This document shows positions 19,331 to 30,910 of a stretch of DNA of 64,000 nt, one piece after another (position 1 is the stretch's first letter; the number at the start of each line of letters is the position of its first letter). Where the stretch lies: positions 14,115,501 to 14,179,500 of the forward strand of contig NC_135379.1 of NCBI RefSeq assembly GCF_049243985.1, in the 5' to 3' direction. The notes beneath the pieces were generated by a model. The model did not search any database, was not told where the DNA came from, and saw only the letters and a list, made by a program, of their open reading frames with translations. Made by a program: the position numbers and the translations under genes. The stretch comes from Paroedura picta (Eukaryota; Chordata; Lepidosauria; Squamata; Gekkonidae).

Positions 19331-19768
19331 CTTTGACTTTTTGCTTTTATAGTTCTTTCAGCCTTGAGTGATACAGGAAGAATACTAAGTTATAAGCAAT
19401 TTGGGAGGGACATTGCTGGAAGGTGTGACATTTAAACTGGATTTTTATTTCCTCCTCTTGGGTCCAGGTAAAAAGTAGTGACGAAAGGTGCATGCCCTTG
19501 GGCAAGAGCTGGACACCAAGAGCCAAAGGACTCGTGGCCTATAGTTTGTGGCCTTCAACCGGCTGCCTTGTTGGAATCACAAGGTCCAAAATATAGCTGG
19601 TTATGGTTTGTTTTACTTAAATGTTATTGTATTGTTTGCGATTTGCAAGGCAACCCTAAGCAGTATTCAATGATGTCAATGACCTTAGAAAAACACCTGT
19701 GGCTGGATGATGCTGTTCTAAATATTAAATATATGGTTTTCACACTAGTCCATTTCGGAGGTGCTCTA

Positions 19769-20069
19769 AAAAAAAAGGTAAAGGTATCCCCTGTGCAAGC
19801 ACCGAGTCATGTCTGACCCTTGGGGTGACGCCCTCCAGCGTTTTCATGGCAGACTCAATACGGGGTGGTTTGCCAGTGCCTTCCCCAGTCATTACCGTTT
19901 TACCCCCCAGCAAGCTGGGTACTATTTTACCGACCTCAGAAGGATAGAAGGCTGAGTCAATCTTGAGCCAGCTGCTGGGATTGAACTCCCAGCCTCATGG
20001 GCAGAGCTTCAGACTGCATGTCTGCTGCCTTACCACTCTGCGCCACAAGAGGCTCTTAAGAGGCACAAG
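19769..20069 (-). repeat. tRNA-derived SINE of Sauria-SINE type, full length, with target duplication
   Basis: On the minus strand the head is GTGGCGCAGAGTGGTAAGGC (A-box region), a B box around GGAGTTCAATCCC, and a 3' end GTCACCCCAAGGGTCAGACA and so on to ACCTTTACCTTTT. The (ACCTTT)n tail is typical of Sauria SINEs. Target duplications AGGTGCTCTA flank it at 19759-19768 and 20070-20079. Confidence 0.82.
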
Positions 20070-20198
20070 AGGTGCTCTAGTCGTATATAAAAGCAGCGTC
20101 TTTAGGCAGTGCACACTTATGCTGACTTTATTCATTAGACCATGGAGCTGTGCCTTATTGCTTAAAACAGGCTCTAGTTAAAAAGCTTTTTCATTTTT

Positions 20199-20476
20199 CT
20201 TTCTTTGCTGTCAAGTCACAGCTGACTGATGGTGACCCCCATAGAGTTTGGCATGCAAGACAGGTTCAGAGGTCGTTTATCATTGCCTGCCTCTGCATCA
20301 AAGACCCAAGGGGCTCCTGACAGGGGCTCCTGGGGATTGTAGTCCATGGACATCTGGAGGGCCGCAGTTTGACTACCCCTGCCCTAGATTATTCCTTGGA
20401 GGTCTCCCATCAAAATACTAGCCCAGGACAACCATACTGCGCTTCTGAGATCTGACCAGACTGGCCTAGCTGGTTC
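20199..20476 (-). repeat. 5S-rRNA-derived SINE, split by a MITE half
   Basis: The right part on the minus strand (about 20476-20390) reads like the internal promoter half of 5S rRNA: GATCTCAGAAGCGCAGTATG, then ACTAG/TTTTGATGGGAGACC. The left part ends GGGGGTCACCATCAGTCAGC and CTTGACAGCAAAG, a BovB-like tail. A hAT MITE half (20310-20381) lies in the middle. It is not a functional 5S gene. Confidence 0.72.
20310..20381 (+). mobile_element. hAT-type hairpin MITE, right half
   Basis: GGGGATTGTAGTCCATGGAC then GTTTGACTACCCCTG matches the right arm of 15163-15298. The left arm is missing. Confidence 0.7.
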
Positions 20477-20591
20477 TTGTTCTGGTTATGTGGTGGACTG
20501 CGGCTGCACAAGAACACGATGACACTCCACAAATTTATTTCTTTTAATCCCGCCTCTAAGCTCACTTATCATTTATCAGAGGTGGGAAAGA

Positions 20592-22030
20592 TTGAATAGT
20601 TTTTTAGCTAGCCGTTGTTTGTCAGCTAGTAAGCAATCAAGAACTGTTGACTATTCCAGCTCACATAGCCAAGGGGAGTATGCTGTCCTGATTTCCAACC
20701 GCTATGCCCCGCTGGTCTCTTTACCTGAAAATTATGCTGCGGAAACAGGGACAGAAAAGGAAGAAGAGAGATGAAGGGGACGTCAGGAAATGGGTAAAAA
20801 AATCCTGAACATGAAACATAACAAAGCGAAGAGTAACCAAGATGCTGCGATAGAACTTACAGAACTGACTGCCCGAATGGTCTCCTTAATATTCTCTACT
20901 TTAAAAGGATTAGATTAGGAGATGGGTAGATTGACTCAGACGGTGCTGCATTTGGGAGAAGGCAAACAGCTAAGAACTGTTAACTGTAACTCTCTCACGG
21001 ACACATGTTTTGCCTCAGTGTCGGATCATGTTTCTCTAAAGGAATCTCTTGTGGAAGCTGTGAAGAAGCCCCTAAGACCGTTTATGCACTGGAGGTTTCA
21101 TGCCGGGCTGCAGGCTGGAATTTTACTCGCGGCAGGTTGCCCCACTTCTTCCTGTACGCATGCAGGGGAGCATTTGCACCGGTGCACCTTATCCCCCCCC
21201 CCTGATTTGCGCTCCTGCACGGCAGCTGGGGCAGTGAAGTTCCCAGTGCATAAACGGTCTGAGTCAAAAGCTAATAAGTTCAGCTTGACAGTTTGTTTAG
21301 AGGCCAGACGTCCCTTTGGAATACTCAAGAAGGAGGTTATAAAATATCCGAGGAACCCGTTTGGGAGAAGTAATATCTTCGTAGATCTCACAGCTTATAG
21401 AACAACTTAACACCCCCAATCAGATTCAAAAGAAGGTGCTTACTTTTAAGACCAATAAGATCCCATCTTTGCTTGCAAGTCAAAAACAGAGACCGGCCCC
21501 GAAAGGTTTTACATAACACCACGATTCAGCCACTGTTCATATGTATTCCCTCAAAGAAATGGGCGGTGGAAAAAAGGAAAACAACAGATGAAAAGGAAAC
21601 AATAATAAAGGTCAATGATGATTTAATAAAGTGGGCTGAACAGCCTCTAACATTCCCGATGAAATACAACAATCTGGATAACTCAATTGAGGAGGACTTG
21701 ATCCAGTCCTTTGCATCATTCCCTATGGAGGAGCAAAAGGCTATCGCAGACAAATTGGAAATCCTTAGGAACAAGCTCTTAAGCACAAATGAGTGGACCT
21801 CTCAGTGCCAACAGATCCTATTCAGTCATTGGTCACTGCTGCTGTCTCTACACTGCCCAGTGTATCAAAGGAAATAATCCCCTCTACAGAAGAAGAAAGG
21901 TGCAACCATAGCGGAGTGGGCAATAAACCAAAAAAAATCATGGGTGAGGTTGGCGAGGGAATCGCAGCTTCTTACTGAACAATCTCCTCTTTTTGTGCTG
22001 GACTGAACCGCTTATAAATACCTTTCCAGC
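20592..22030 (+). repeat. Degraded LINE, region resembling the first open reading frame
   Basis: Fragments in several frames include SNRYAPL (20592-20774) and a charged stretch with EKETIIKVNDDLIKWAEQPL (about 21595-21660), of the sort seen in LINE ORF1 proteins. LINE endonuclease-like sequence follows from 22119, so this is probably the 5' half of the same element. The family was not recognised. A Harbinger-like MITE interrupts it at 21075-21260. Confidence 0.45.
21075..21260. mobile_element. Harbinger-like MITE (copy 1 of the 186-bp type)
   Basis: The ends AGACCGTTTATGCACTGG and CCAGTGCATAAACGGTCT are exact inverted repeats. The whole element aligns in reverse with 55314-55494. With GACC as the terminus, the flanks are TAA and TGA, a probable 3-bp target duplication with one change, as in Harbinger elements. 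Confidence 0.75.
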
Positions 22031-22118
22031 CTCGACATAATGATGGTACTGAAGTCCTGGCTATTAAATGCGTTCACCTTGGATGGTCATGCTACGTATG
22101 CACTGGTGGCTTTGGCCT

Positions 22119-22556
22119 CCATGCATGGTGGAGGAAAGGGAGGGTTGGATATTTGGGTAGCCACAACACTGAATGTAGAAGTAATTCAACTTCACTCCTA
22201 TTCTCATTTGGCTACTACAATTGACATTTATTGCCGGCAAATCTCAATTCTGGTTGTAAATGTTTATATGCCTCCCGGAAAAATGAATGCTCAATTCGAT
22301 AAGGACTGGGAGGGTCTGGAACGAATGATCAATTGGATAAAGACTGGGAGGGTCTGCAGATATATTTATATACCCAACTGAGCATTATTTTTTTCAGGAG
22401 GCATATAAACATTTACAACCAGAATCGAGATTTGCTGGCAAATAAAAGTCAATTGTAGTAGCCAAATGAGAATAGGAGTGAAGTTGAATTACTTCTACAT
22501 TCAGTGTTGTGGCTACCCAAATATCCAACCCTCCCTTTCCTCCACCATGCATGGTC
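22119..22556. repeat. Fold-back structure in LINE copy A
   Basis: The stretch from the Met-His-Gly-Gly-Gly codons (about 22119) to 22290 recurs as its reverse complement at about 22381-22556, with a spacer of roughly 90 bases. Copy B shows the same layout at 25030-25440. Confidence 0.75.
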
Positions 22557-23413
22557 CACAAACCTGACCATGAATATATGGTGTTGCCTTATACAAGACA
22601 TTCCAAGGATCTTAAATATAATCATGCAAGTTTTCCTTTGACTCAAATGCTGATCCAAATGGATCAGTAAAAGGGGATTATCTGGCTGAATTAACTTATT
22701 GGGTCAGGGACAGAAGAATTGTAATAGATTATATTATTGCATTGAAAAAAATGTACTGCTTATTAGATCATTTAAGATATCGTCTTTTTAATGATAATGT
22801 CCATTTGTTTTTAATTATGGTATTCGGTCCTCCTTCAGTCAACCCATGGTTAAAGTAAAGGATCAGCAGACCCACAGACCTAAAATCAAGCTAGGCCCAG
22901 TCAGCTGGAATGCCAGTATAAATAAGACCATGGCACATTTGCTTAAGTCTCATGTTTTTAGTGATGCATCACAAAGATTCTTAAACTGTGAACAGCTAGA
23001 CACCAGCATAAACGTTTTTGAACAGTGGTTAGGAGAAGTGCAGCTGTCCTTAAAAGAGTGAATGCAAACCAGAAGCAGGTAGCAAGTAATCTAACCAAAC
23101 CTTGGTATGACAGGGAATGTAGGTAGTGGAAGAGAATTCGAAGAGCCAGATACAGAGAACCTAGATGCAATCCAACTCAAAGCTCATGGAAAAGAAAAAG
23201 CAAATCTCATTACAAAGAAATCTCATTATAAAGCTTTAATCAAATGCAAATGCTGGATAATACTTACAGGGCCTGGGACCAACTAAGGCAAGCAGTCTAG
23301 CTAAATAACTTACCCCAGTTTTGGAGACTGGTCTCTGGCTGTACAAGTAAGTCTCATTCGAGTTCAGCTATATTGCCAGAGATTTGAGGAAAACATTTCT
23401 CAGAACATTATGT

Positions 23414-23723
23414 TGTAGAGATTCGGCCTGAGGGCGTTGGCAAACCACGCTCTCTGAGGCTGCACCTCTGCATCTAACCTAGACCAATCAGGATTCTACA
23501 GCACAACAATTGCCTTATATGTAAAAAGGATTACTTGAAGCCTATCAGTTTGCTCCACGCTACCTCGCAGGATTACTTGAAGCCTATCAGTTTGCTCCAC
23601 GCTACCTCGCGGGATTATTTGAAATGATTTACGTGTATGTATAAATAAAGGATTCCCCTCTGTTCGAGAGGTCTTTCGCAGGAAATCCTTCTCCGTGTCA
23701 TTCTTCCTCATTGCTTCCCGACA
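23414..23723 (+). mobile_element. Solo LTR of an endogenous retrovirus (in copy A)
   Basis: 310 bases, TG...CA, flanked by the 6-bp duplication TTATGT. It contains a direct repeat of GGATTACTTGAAGCCTATCA about 50 bases apart, and a TATAAATAAAGG promoter/polyadenylation region. No internal viral genes are next to it, so it is a fossil left by LTR-LTR recombination. A 6-bp duplication would suit a class II (beta-like) virus; this is inference. Confidence 0.75.
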
Positions 23724-24157
23724 TTATGTGGCCCTGGACATTTCTGAAGCGTCACAGGGAAACTCGGAACGTCTGGATATTTTTCTCTTATGGTGTCCTG
23801 TTCAACTTTCAAAGATTAAAATCTTTATAGGTACATTGAAGTATGGAAGGGCAGCAGGTTTGATTTGATTCCCCTCAAATCTAATTAAGAAAAATATGGA
23901 ATACTGGGCTCCAGTATTGGCCAATTGATTCACAATAATAGATCAAATGGGCAGAATTCTTAGGGGTTGAGAGGTGGAAATTATTGCCTCATACATAAAA
24001 GGCAATACAAGAGAAAAAACCTATCCCAAGGCTACTATAGATGTAGTAAAATTATACAGAATACATGAAATAAAAGGTTCTTCGTTCTTGTTTATTCCTG
24101 TATAGGATCCAACCAGAACGGTATCTAGATATGTCCCGTTTTCAAATAATAATCTTC

Positions 24158-24412
24158 CTCAATGGTTGTCTTTTGAATGTGAATGTTATGAATGCCTAAA
24201 TTGTGAAATTCCACCTCTATTGAATAATATATATATCAGCCTTTGGCTTTTCAATATGGGAATGCTAGTAATATCAACTGCTCCAGAATAGTTGGTATTA
24301 CTAGCATCCCCATATTGAAGAGCCAAAGGCTGATATATATATTATTCAATAGAGGTTGAATTTTCCAATTTGGGCATTCATAACATTCACATTCAAAAGA
24401 CAACCATCTGAA
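24158..24412. repeat. Second fold-back structure
   Basis: Sequence around TGAATGTGAATGTTATGAAT..CAATATGGGAATGCTAGTA is followed at once by its near-exact reverse complement, with the turn near 24287. It lies at the right end of copy A. Copy B (33165-33290) has only the first arm. Confidence 0.72.
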
Positions 24413-24628
24413 TATGGATTTACAGACTCTCATATTAGCTAATAAGTATATTTCATTACTGCTACATGCAGATGATGCTATTCTATTATCAAGAACCCCT
24501 AACAGAATGCAGAGGACCTTCCTTTCACTGGCCACGTACTGCCGAAAGGGCCAGTTAGAGGTCAACCATTCAGAAACAAAGATAATGGTCTTTCCTGGAA
24601 GAGAGCAAACGTTATTCCGATCTTCAAA
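24413..24628 (+). repeat. LINE reverse-transcriptase fragment
   Basis: It encodes YISLLLHADDAILLSRTPNR and then LEVNHSETKIMVFPG, matching the reverse-transcriptase catalytic box (usually YADD) and the following block of a LINE. It is short, truncated and joined directly to a CR1 fragment. Confidence 0.7.
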
Positions 24629-24945
24629 AAAGGGAGGAAGGATGACCCGGAAACTATAGACCAGTGAGTCTGACCTCTGTTGTGGGTAAGATAATGGAGC
24701 AGCTATTAAAGGGAGCAATCTGCAAACATCTGGAGGACAATTTGGTGATCCAAGGAAGTCAGCATGGACTTGTCTCCAACAGGTCCTGTCAGACCAACTT
24801 GGTTTCCTTTTTTGACCAAATGACAGGTTTGCTGGATCGTGGAAATTTGGTTGATGTCGTTTACTTGGATTTTAGTAAAGCTATTGGTGGCCTGTATGGC
24901 CCCTTCTAACTCTATGATTCTATGATTCTATTATTCTAAAGCATA
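24629..24945 (+). repeat. CR1 LINE: reverse-transcriptase fragment plus 3' tail
   Basis: It encodes PVSLTSV-like SLTSVVGKIMEQLLKG, then SQHGLVSNRSCQTNLVSFFD and DVVYLDFSKAI, the CR1 palm region. It then jumps to the CR1 3' end, CCCCTTCTAACTCTATGATT with repeated ATTCTATG. There is an internal deletion between the two. Confidence 0.85.
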
Positions 24946-25029
24946 CGTATGGCACCTCAATTTATCACGCATAGAACAGGTGCAATATTACAAATACATC
25001 TGGGAGTGCTATTCCAATCAACGCATGAT

Positions 25030-25440
25030 GAAGGAAAGGGATGGTTGGATATCTGGGTAGCCACAACACTGAATGTAGAAGCAATTGAACTTCACTCCTA
25101 TTCTCATTTGGCTACTACAATTGACATTTATTGCCGGCAAATCTCAATTCTGGTTGTAAATGTTTATATGCCTCCCGGAAAAATGAATGCTCAATTCGAT
25201 AAGGACTGGGAGGGTCTGGAACGAATGATCAATTGGATAAAGACTGGGAGGGTCTGCAGATATATTTATATACCCAACTGAGCATTATTTTTTCAGGAGG
25301 CATATAAACGTTTACAACCAGAATCGAGATTTGCTGGCAAATAAAAGTCAATTGCCATAGCCAAATGAGAATAGGAGGGAAGTTCAATAAACGTCTACAT
25401 TCAATGTTGTGGCAACCAAAATACCCAAACCTTCCCCCCC
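25030..25440. repeat. Fold-back structure in LINE copy B
   Basis: Same inverted layout as 22119-22556. The second arm has diverged more from the first arm here (for example around 25380-25440) than in copy A. Confidence 0.7.
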
Positions 25441-26422
25441 TCTTTTGCTCTGCCATAAGTGGAGGCAAAGCTACGAGTGCATATGTAGTATACCCATCCA
25501 AGGTGAGTGCATTTAATTGGTCAACTAGTCCAGATGGTAACAAGTTACAGGCTAATTATAAAGTCCACAAACCTGACCATGAATATATGGTGTTGCCTTA
25601 AACAAGACATTCCAAGGATCTTAAATATAATCATGCAAGTTTTCCTTTGACTCAAATGCTGATCCAAATGGATCAGTAAAAGGGGATTATCTGGCTGAAT
25701 TAACTTATTGGGTCAGGGACAGAAGAATTGTAATAGATTATATTATTGCATTGAAAAAAATGTACTGCTTATTAGATCATTTAAGATATCGTCTTTTTAA
25801 TGATAATGTCCATTTGTTTTTAATTATGGTATTCGGTCCTCCTTCAGTCAGCCCATGGTTAAAGTAAAGGATCAGCAGACCCACAGACCTAAAATCAAGC
25901 TAGGCCCAGTCAGCTGGAATGCCAGTATAAATAAGACCATGGCACATTTGCTTAAGTCTCATGTTTTTAGTGATGCATCACAAAGATTCTTAAACTGTGA
26001 ACAGCTAGACACCAGCATAAACGTTTTTGAACAGTGGGTAGGAGAAGTGCAGCTGGCCTTAAAAGAGTGAATGCAAACCAGAAGCAGGTAGCAAGTAATC
26101 TAACCAAACCTTGGTATGACAGGGAATGTAGGTAGTGGAAGAGAATTCGAAGAGCCAGATACAGAGAACCTAGATGCAATCCAACTCAAAGCTCATGGAA
26201 AAGAAAAAGCAAATCTCATTACAAAGAAATCTCATTATAAAGCTTTAATCAAATGCAAATGCTGGATAATACTTACAGGGCCTGGGACCAACTAAGGCAA
26301 GCAGTCTAGCTAAATAACTTACCCCAGTTTTGGAGACTGGTCTCTGGCTGTACAAGTAAGTCTCATTCGAGTTCAGCTATATTGCCAGAGATTTGAGGAA
26401 AACATTTCTCAGAACTTTATGT

Positions 26423-26732
26423 TGTAGAGATCCGGCCTGAGGGCGTTGGCAAACCACGCTCTCTGAGGCTGCACCTCTGCATCTAACCTAGACCAATCAG
26501 GATACTACAGCACAACAATTGCCTTATATGTAAAAAGGATTACTTGAAGCCTATCAGTTTGCTCCACGCTACCTCGCAGGATTACTTGAAGCCTATCAGT
26601 TTGCTCCACGCTACCTCGCGGGATTATTTGAAATGATTTACGTGTATGTATAAATAAAGGATTCCCCTCTGTTCGAGAGGTCTTTCGCAGGAAATCCTTC
26701 TCCGTGTCATTCTTCCTCATTGCTTCCCGACA
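26423..26732 (+). mobile_element. Solo LTR of an endogenous retrovirus (in copy B)
   Basis: 310 bases, the duplicate of the solo LTR at 23414-23723 with the same flanking TTATGT. It came with the segmental duplication rather than from a second insertion, since the surrounding LINE sequence is shared. Confidence 0.75.
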
Positions 26733-27044
26733 TTATGTGGCCCTGGACATTTCTGAAGCGTCACAGGGAAACTCGGAACGTCTGGATATTTTTCTCTTAT
26801 GGTGTCCTGTTCAACTTTCAAAGATTAAAATCTTTATAGGTACATTGAAGTATGGAAGGGCAGCAGGTTTGATTTGATTCCCCTCAAATCTAATTAAGAA
26901 AAATATGGAATACTGGGCTCCAGTATTGGCCAATTGATTCACAATAATAGATCAAATGGGCAGAATTCTTAGGGGTTTAGAGGTGGAAATTATTGCCTCA
27001 TACATAAAAGGCAATACAAGAGAAAAAACCTATCCCAAGGCTAC

Positions 27045-27448
27045 TGTCAAACGTACAGGAAACTCACAACAAACTTCTTAATAATAAAGGGTTTTATTGA
27101 TTAGTACCATACGCTAGAGACTGAAAAGTCAAATCTGACCAGAGGCCAGATTTGCCCCAGCTTATCAATACATTTCTCCCTCCCAAAACTTGACAGTTCC
27201 CAAGGGAGGGGGCCGAAGAGAAAAGACATATGTGTAACATAAACAGGATTTCATTCTCACAACCTTGAGGAGGTGACAACAACCCCGTGAGCCCACAACA
27301 AGATAAGGTTAGCATAACATCACTATTCATTTTTATAGCTAGAAAAACTACAAGGCCTGGGGCAAGAAGGCGCCAGGCCCAATAAAGCAATATAACTGAC
27401 ATGGAGGAACTCAGGCTAATTTATGACAGAGATTCTACAATCCTGACA
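27045..27448 (-). repeat. Chromovirus LTR, 3' end of the element
   Basis: 404 bases. It is next to a purine-rich stretch on the element's internal side (about 27449-27485, minus strand), as expected for the polypurine tract. Confidence 0.92.
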
Positions 27449-27482
27449 TCCCTCCGCACTAAAACAAACTCCCCTCCCTCTC

Positions 27483-30400
27483 CTAGCCCGCATCGACAGG
27501 GCGAGGACAGTCGGGGAAAGCCCGATGGAAAGCCCAGAGAAGGCGGGGCGCCTTCACGTTCACAGCCTCAACCCACTCCTTATCTCCTGAGGGGAAATCC
27601 TTCCAATCAACCAAGTATTGGAGACGACCCTTGTGCACACGAGAGTCCAAAATCCGGTTGACCTCATAGTGGGTGTCTTTATCGATGTAAATTGGCACCG
27701 GTGTAGCTGGAGGGGGGTGCCACCCATCCGGGGTAGGGGCTCTCCGCAGCAGGCTGGAATGAAAAACCGGATGCACATTCCTGTAAGTTTTTGGCAAAGC
27801 TAGTTCCACAGTTACAGCATTAATCAGTTTCACAACCTTGAAGGGCCCCACATATTTGGGACCAAGTTTCTTTGATTTTTGTTGGCAACGCAAGTTCTTT
27901 GTGGACAAATAGGCCAAGTCTCCCACTTTCCATGCGGGCGCAGGTGCCCGTTTCTTGTCTGCCTGGGTTTTGTAAGCCTGTTTTGCATCTTTGAGGCTTG
28001 TAACTATTGCTGGCCACCCTGCACTAATAGTCTCTGCCCACTTATTGACCTCAGGAGCTTCGGAGGAATTCAGCTCCCAGGTGGGAGCAGCCACTAAATC
28101 AGTACCGTACACTACCTTAAAGGGGGACACACCCGTGGAGGCATGGGCCCCATTATTGTAGGCAAACTCAGCCAGTGGCAACAGGGCAACCCAGTCATCC
28201 TGCTGGTGGTTGATAAAGCAGCGCAAGTATTGTTCAAGAATTTGATTCACCCTTTCAGTCTGGCCATTCGACTCCGGGTGATAGCCCGAAGTTAGGGCTT
28301 GCTCCACACCCAACAGTCTCAAGAGCTCCCGCCAGAACTTGGCAACGAACTGGGGGCCCCGATCCGTAAGCAGACGCCCCGGGATCCCATGCAGGCGTAT
28401 TATGTGGGTCACGAACATCGAGGCCAATTTGGCCGCCGAAGGCAGGCCAGCACAAGGGATAAAATGGGCTTGCTTGGAAAATGCGTCCACTACCACCCAA
28501 ATGACGGTTTTCCCCTGGCTGGGAGGCAGGTCAGTGATAAAGTCCATTGTGACATCAGACCACGGACGGGAGGGAGTGGGCTGGGGCTGCAACAACCCCT
28601 TTTTCTTCCCACCAGCTGGTTTCGAGACGATGCAAGTAGGGCACCCCTGCACGTATTTTTCCACGTCCTTACGCAGAGTTGGCCACCAGTAATGTCTCCT
28701 GATCAGGTGCAGAGTTTTCACAAACCCAAAATGTCCAGCGGTTTTTGCATCGTGACAGAGTTTCAAAACGTCTCCGCGCGCCGCTCCTGGGACATAGAGC
28801 CGCTCGCCTTTGAAAAACAACCCCCCTTTCTCAGTTAGGTCTGGGCGGAGGGAGTGGAATTCAGAGTCCTGTGACATCTCCTTCTGAACCCAGCCCCCCG
28901 GGATGGACGCTCCTTGCTTCGTTTGGCTGCGCGTCACTGCGGCCATCCCCAGCTGGGCGGGGGTAAAAACTGTATCCACCAATGGGTCGCGCTTGCTATT
29001 GTACTGGGGCAAGCGCGACAGGGCGTCCGCCAAAAAGTTCATTTTGCCCGGCAGATGCTTGAGGGAGAAGTTGAACCGAGCGAAAAACTCCGCCCACCTC
29101 ATCTGCTTCGCTGAGAGCGAGCGGGGCTGCTTGAGCGCCTGGAGGTTTTTATGGTCTGTCCATACTATGAAGGGGACTGCGGACCCTTCCAACCAATGCC
29201 TCCAGGTAGATAAAGCTAATTTCACTGCAGCCGCCTCTTTTTCCCAAATCGCCCAGTTTCTTTCGGCCCCGGAAAATTTTTTAGACAAATAGGCCAGCGG
29301 GTGCAACCTCCCATCCTCCCCCTCTTGTAGGATCACGGCCCCCATTGCCACATCCGAAGAATCTACTTGCACGGTGAATTGCTTAGTGGGGTCGGCATGG
29401 GCCAGCACCGGTTCAGAGGTAAACAATAGTTTCAGCCTCTCAAAAGCGACCTGACATTGGGAGGTCCACTGGAGCGGCGCCCCAGGGCGGCTTGCTGCCT
29501 TCCCTCCCTGTTTTGTCTTTAACAAGTCAGTGAGAGGCAATGCCACCTTGGCGAAACTGGGGATGAACGTTCTGTAAAAGTTTGCAAATCCTAAGAAACT
29601 TTGCAACTGCCTCCTTGTGCAAGGAGGTTCCCAAGCCAACAAATCCCGCACTTTGCCTGGGTCCATCTCAATCCCTGCTTGGGAAACCCGGAAGCCCAGA
29701 AACTCCACCGCATCTCGGTGGAACTCACACTTTGAAGGTTTGGCAAACAATTGGTGCTTCCGCAGGCGGTGGAGCACTTCGCGGACCAATTCAGCATGCT
29801 TCTCAACATTCTCAGAATACACCAAAATATCATCAATGTACACCAACACCCCCTGATACAATAAATCGTGCATAATTTCATTAATCATATTCATGAACAC
29901 GCCCGGAGCGCCGGCGAGGCCGAACGGCATTACCGTGTATTCAAATTGACCCAGGGGTGTGTTAAAGGCAGTCAAATATTCATGCCCCTTTTTTATCCGG
30001 ACCCGGTAGTAGGCTTCCCTCAAGTCAAGTTTTGTGAAAATCCGCGCCTTCCCCAAGTGACCAAGCAAGTCTTTTATCAAAGGCAGTGGATAGGCATTAC
30101 ACGTAGAAACAGCATTCAGACCACGGTAGTCCGTGCAGAGGTGTAACGACCCGTCTTTCTTTTTCACGAAAAGAACCGGGGCCGCCAGGGGTGATGTAGC
30201 GGGTCTGATGAACCCCCTGGCAAGGTTTTTATCCAAGAACTCCCTGAGCTCAGCCATCTCCCTCGCGCTCATCGAGTAAAGCTTGGCTTTTGGGAGGGAC
30301 TCCCCCTTCTTTAATTCGATGGCACAGTCAGTCTTACGGTGAGGGGGAAGCTGGTTGCACTCAGATTCTGCAAACACGTCTGCAAAGTCCCGGTACTCCG

Positions 30401-30910
30401 GAGGGAGAGTCCCATCCCCCGCGGATCCCAACGCTGCCACGACCCCATGGTCTAGGGAGGGTTGAGGCCGAGCGTGTTGCTTGCAACCAGGGGAGGTAAA
30501 TTCCACGGTCCCCTCTTTCCACTTTACCGTGGGATCATGCTCCCTCAACCAATCCAGCCCCAAGACACATGGGAATGCTGAGTGGGGTGCTACCAGGGGT
30601 TGGATCTGCTCCCAATGTTTCTTAACGTCCAAGTCCATAGGGCGCGTCTTTACTGTGGCTTCCCCCCCAGGAGCACACTTCCCATCCAGTTGGGTGATCG
30701 GTAGGGGTTCCCCCAAAGGCACCTTGCCCACCCCCAGAGTCTCGGCCAGTGCTGGGCTCACTAGAGATTGGGTGCACCCTGAGTCCACAATGCACCGGAC
30801 TCCCACCGTCTTCCCGGACTTGGGATTGGAGAGGGTGGCAGGTAGTAGTATCAAGGGGGAATCACTCACCACGCGTTTGCCCCTGTTGGCGGCCTGCTGG
30901 CGGGGCGCCT
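27483..30910 (-). CDS. pol: Chromovirus pol: protease, RT, RNase H, integrase, chromodomain
   Basis: Fossil element gene. In order: retropepsin region with an IVDSGCTQ motif (about 30800-30740), reverse transcriptase with YIDDILVYS (about 29840-29810), RNase H, zinc-binding integrase head (HYWWPTLRKDV near 28690), integrase core, and a chromodomain near the C-terminus (about 27700-27520). The frame stays open beyond 30910 to 31181 and overlaps gag in the -1 register, as is usual for this family, which is known to use -1 frameshifting. The boundary with gag is approximate. Confidence 0.9.

Larger units (their letters stand above)
22119..24290 (+). repeat. LINE-derived segment, upstream copy (A) of a tandem duplication
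   Basis: The first part encodes LDIWVATTLNVE and ISILVVNVYMPPGKMNAQ, the end of an apurinic-type LINE endonuclease. From 22860 it encodes KVKDQQTHRPKIKLGPVSWN and then KPWYDRECR, the usual linker after the endonuclease. The segment is almost identical to 25019-27044 plus 33048-33290, apart from about 110 bases missing near 22556 and the retroelement insertion in the other copy. It carries a solo LTR at 23414-23723. All frames are broken; it is a relic. Confidence 0.8.

Noticed and set aside
20390-20476. A 5S rRNA gene
   Set aside because: Only a diverged half is present, fused to a SINE tail; it is a 5S-derived SINE.
22449-26720. Pairs of identical small frames (for example 22846 and 25855, 23496 and 26505)
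   Set aside because: They are pieces of a duplicated LINE relic and solo LTR, not small genes.
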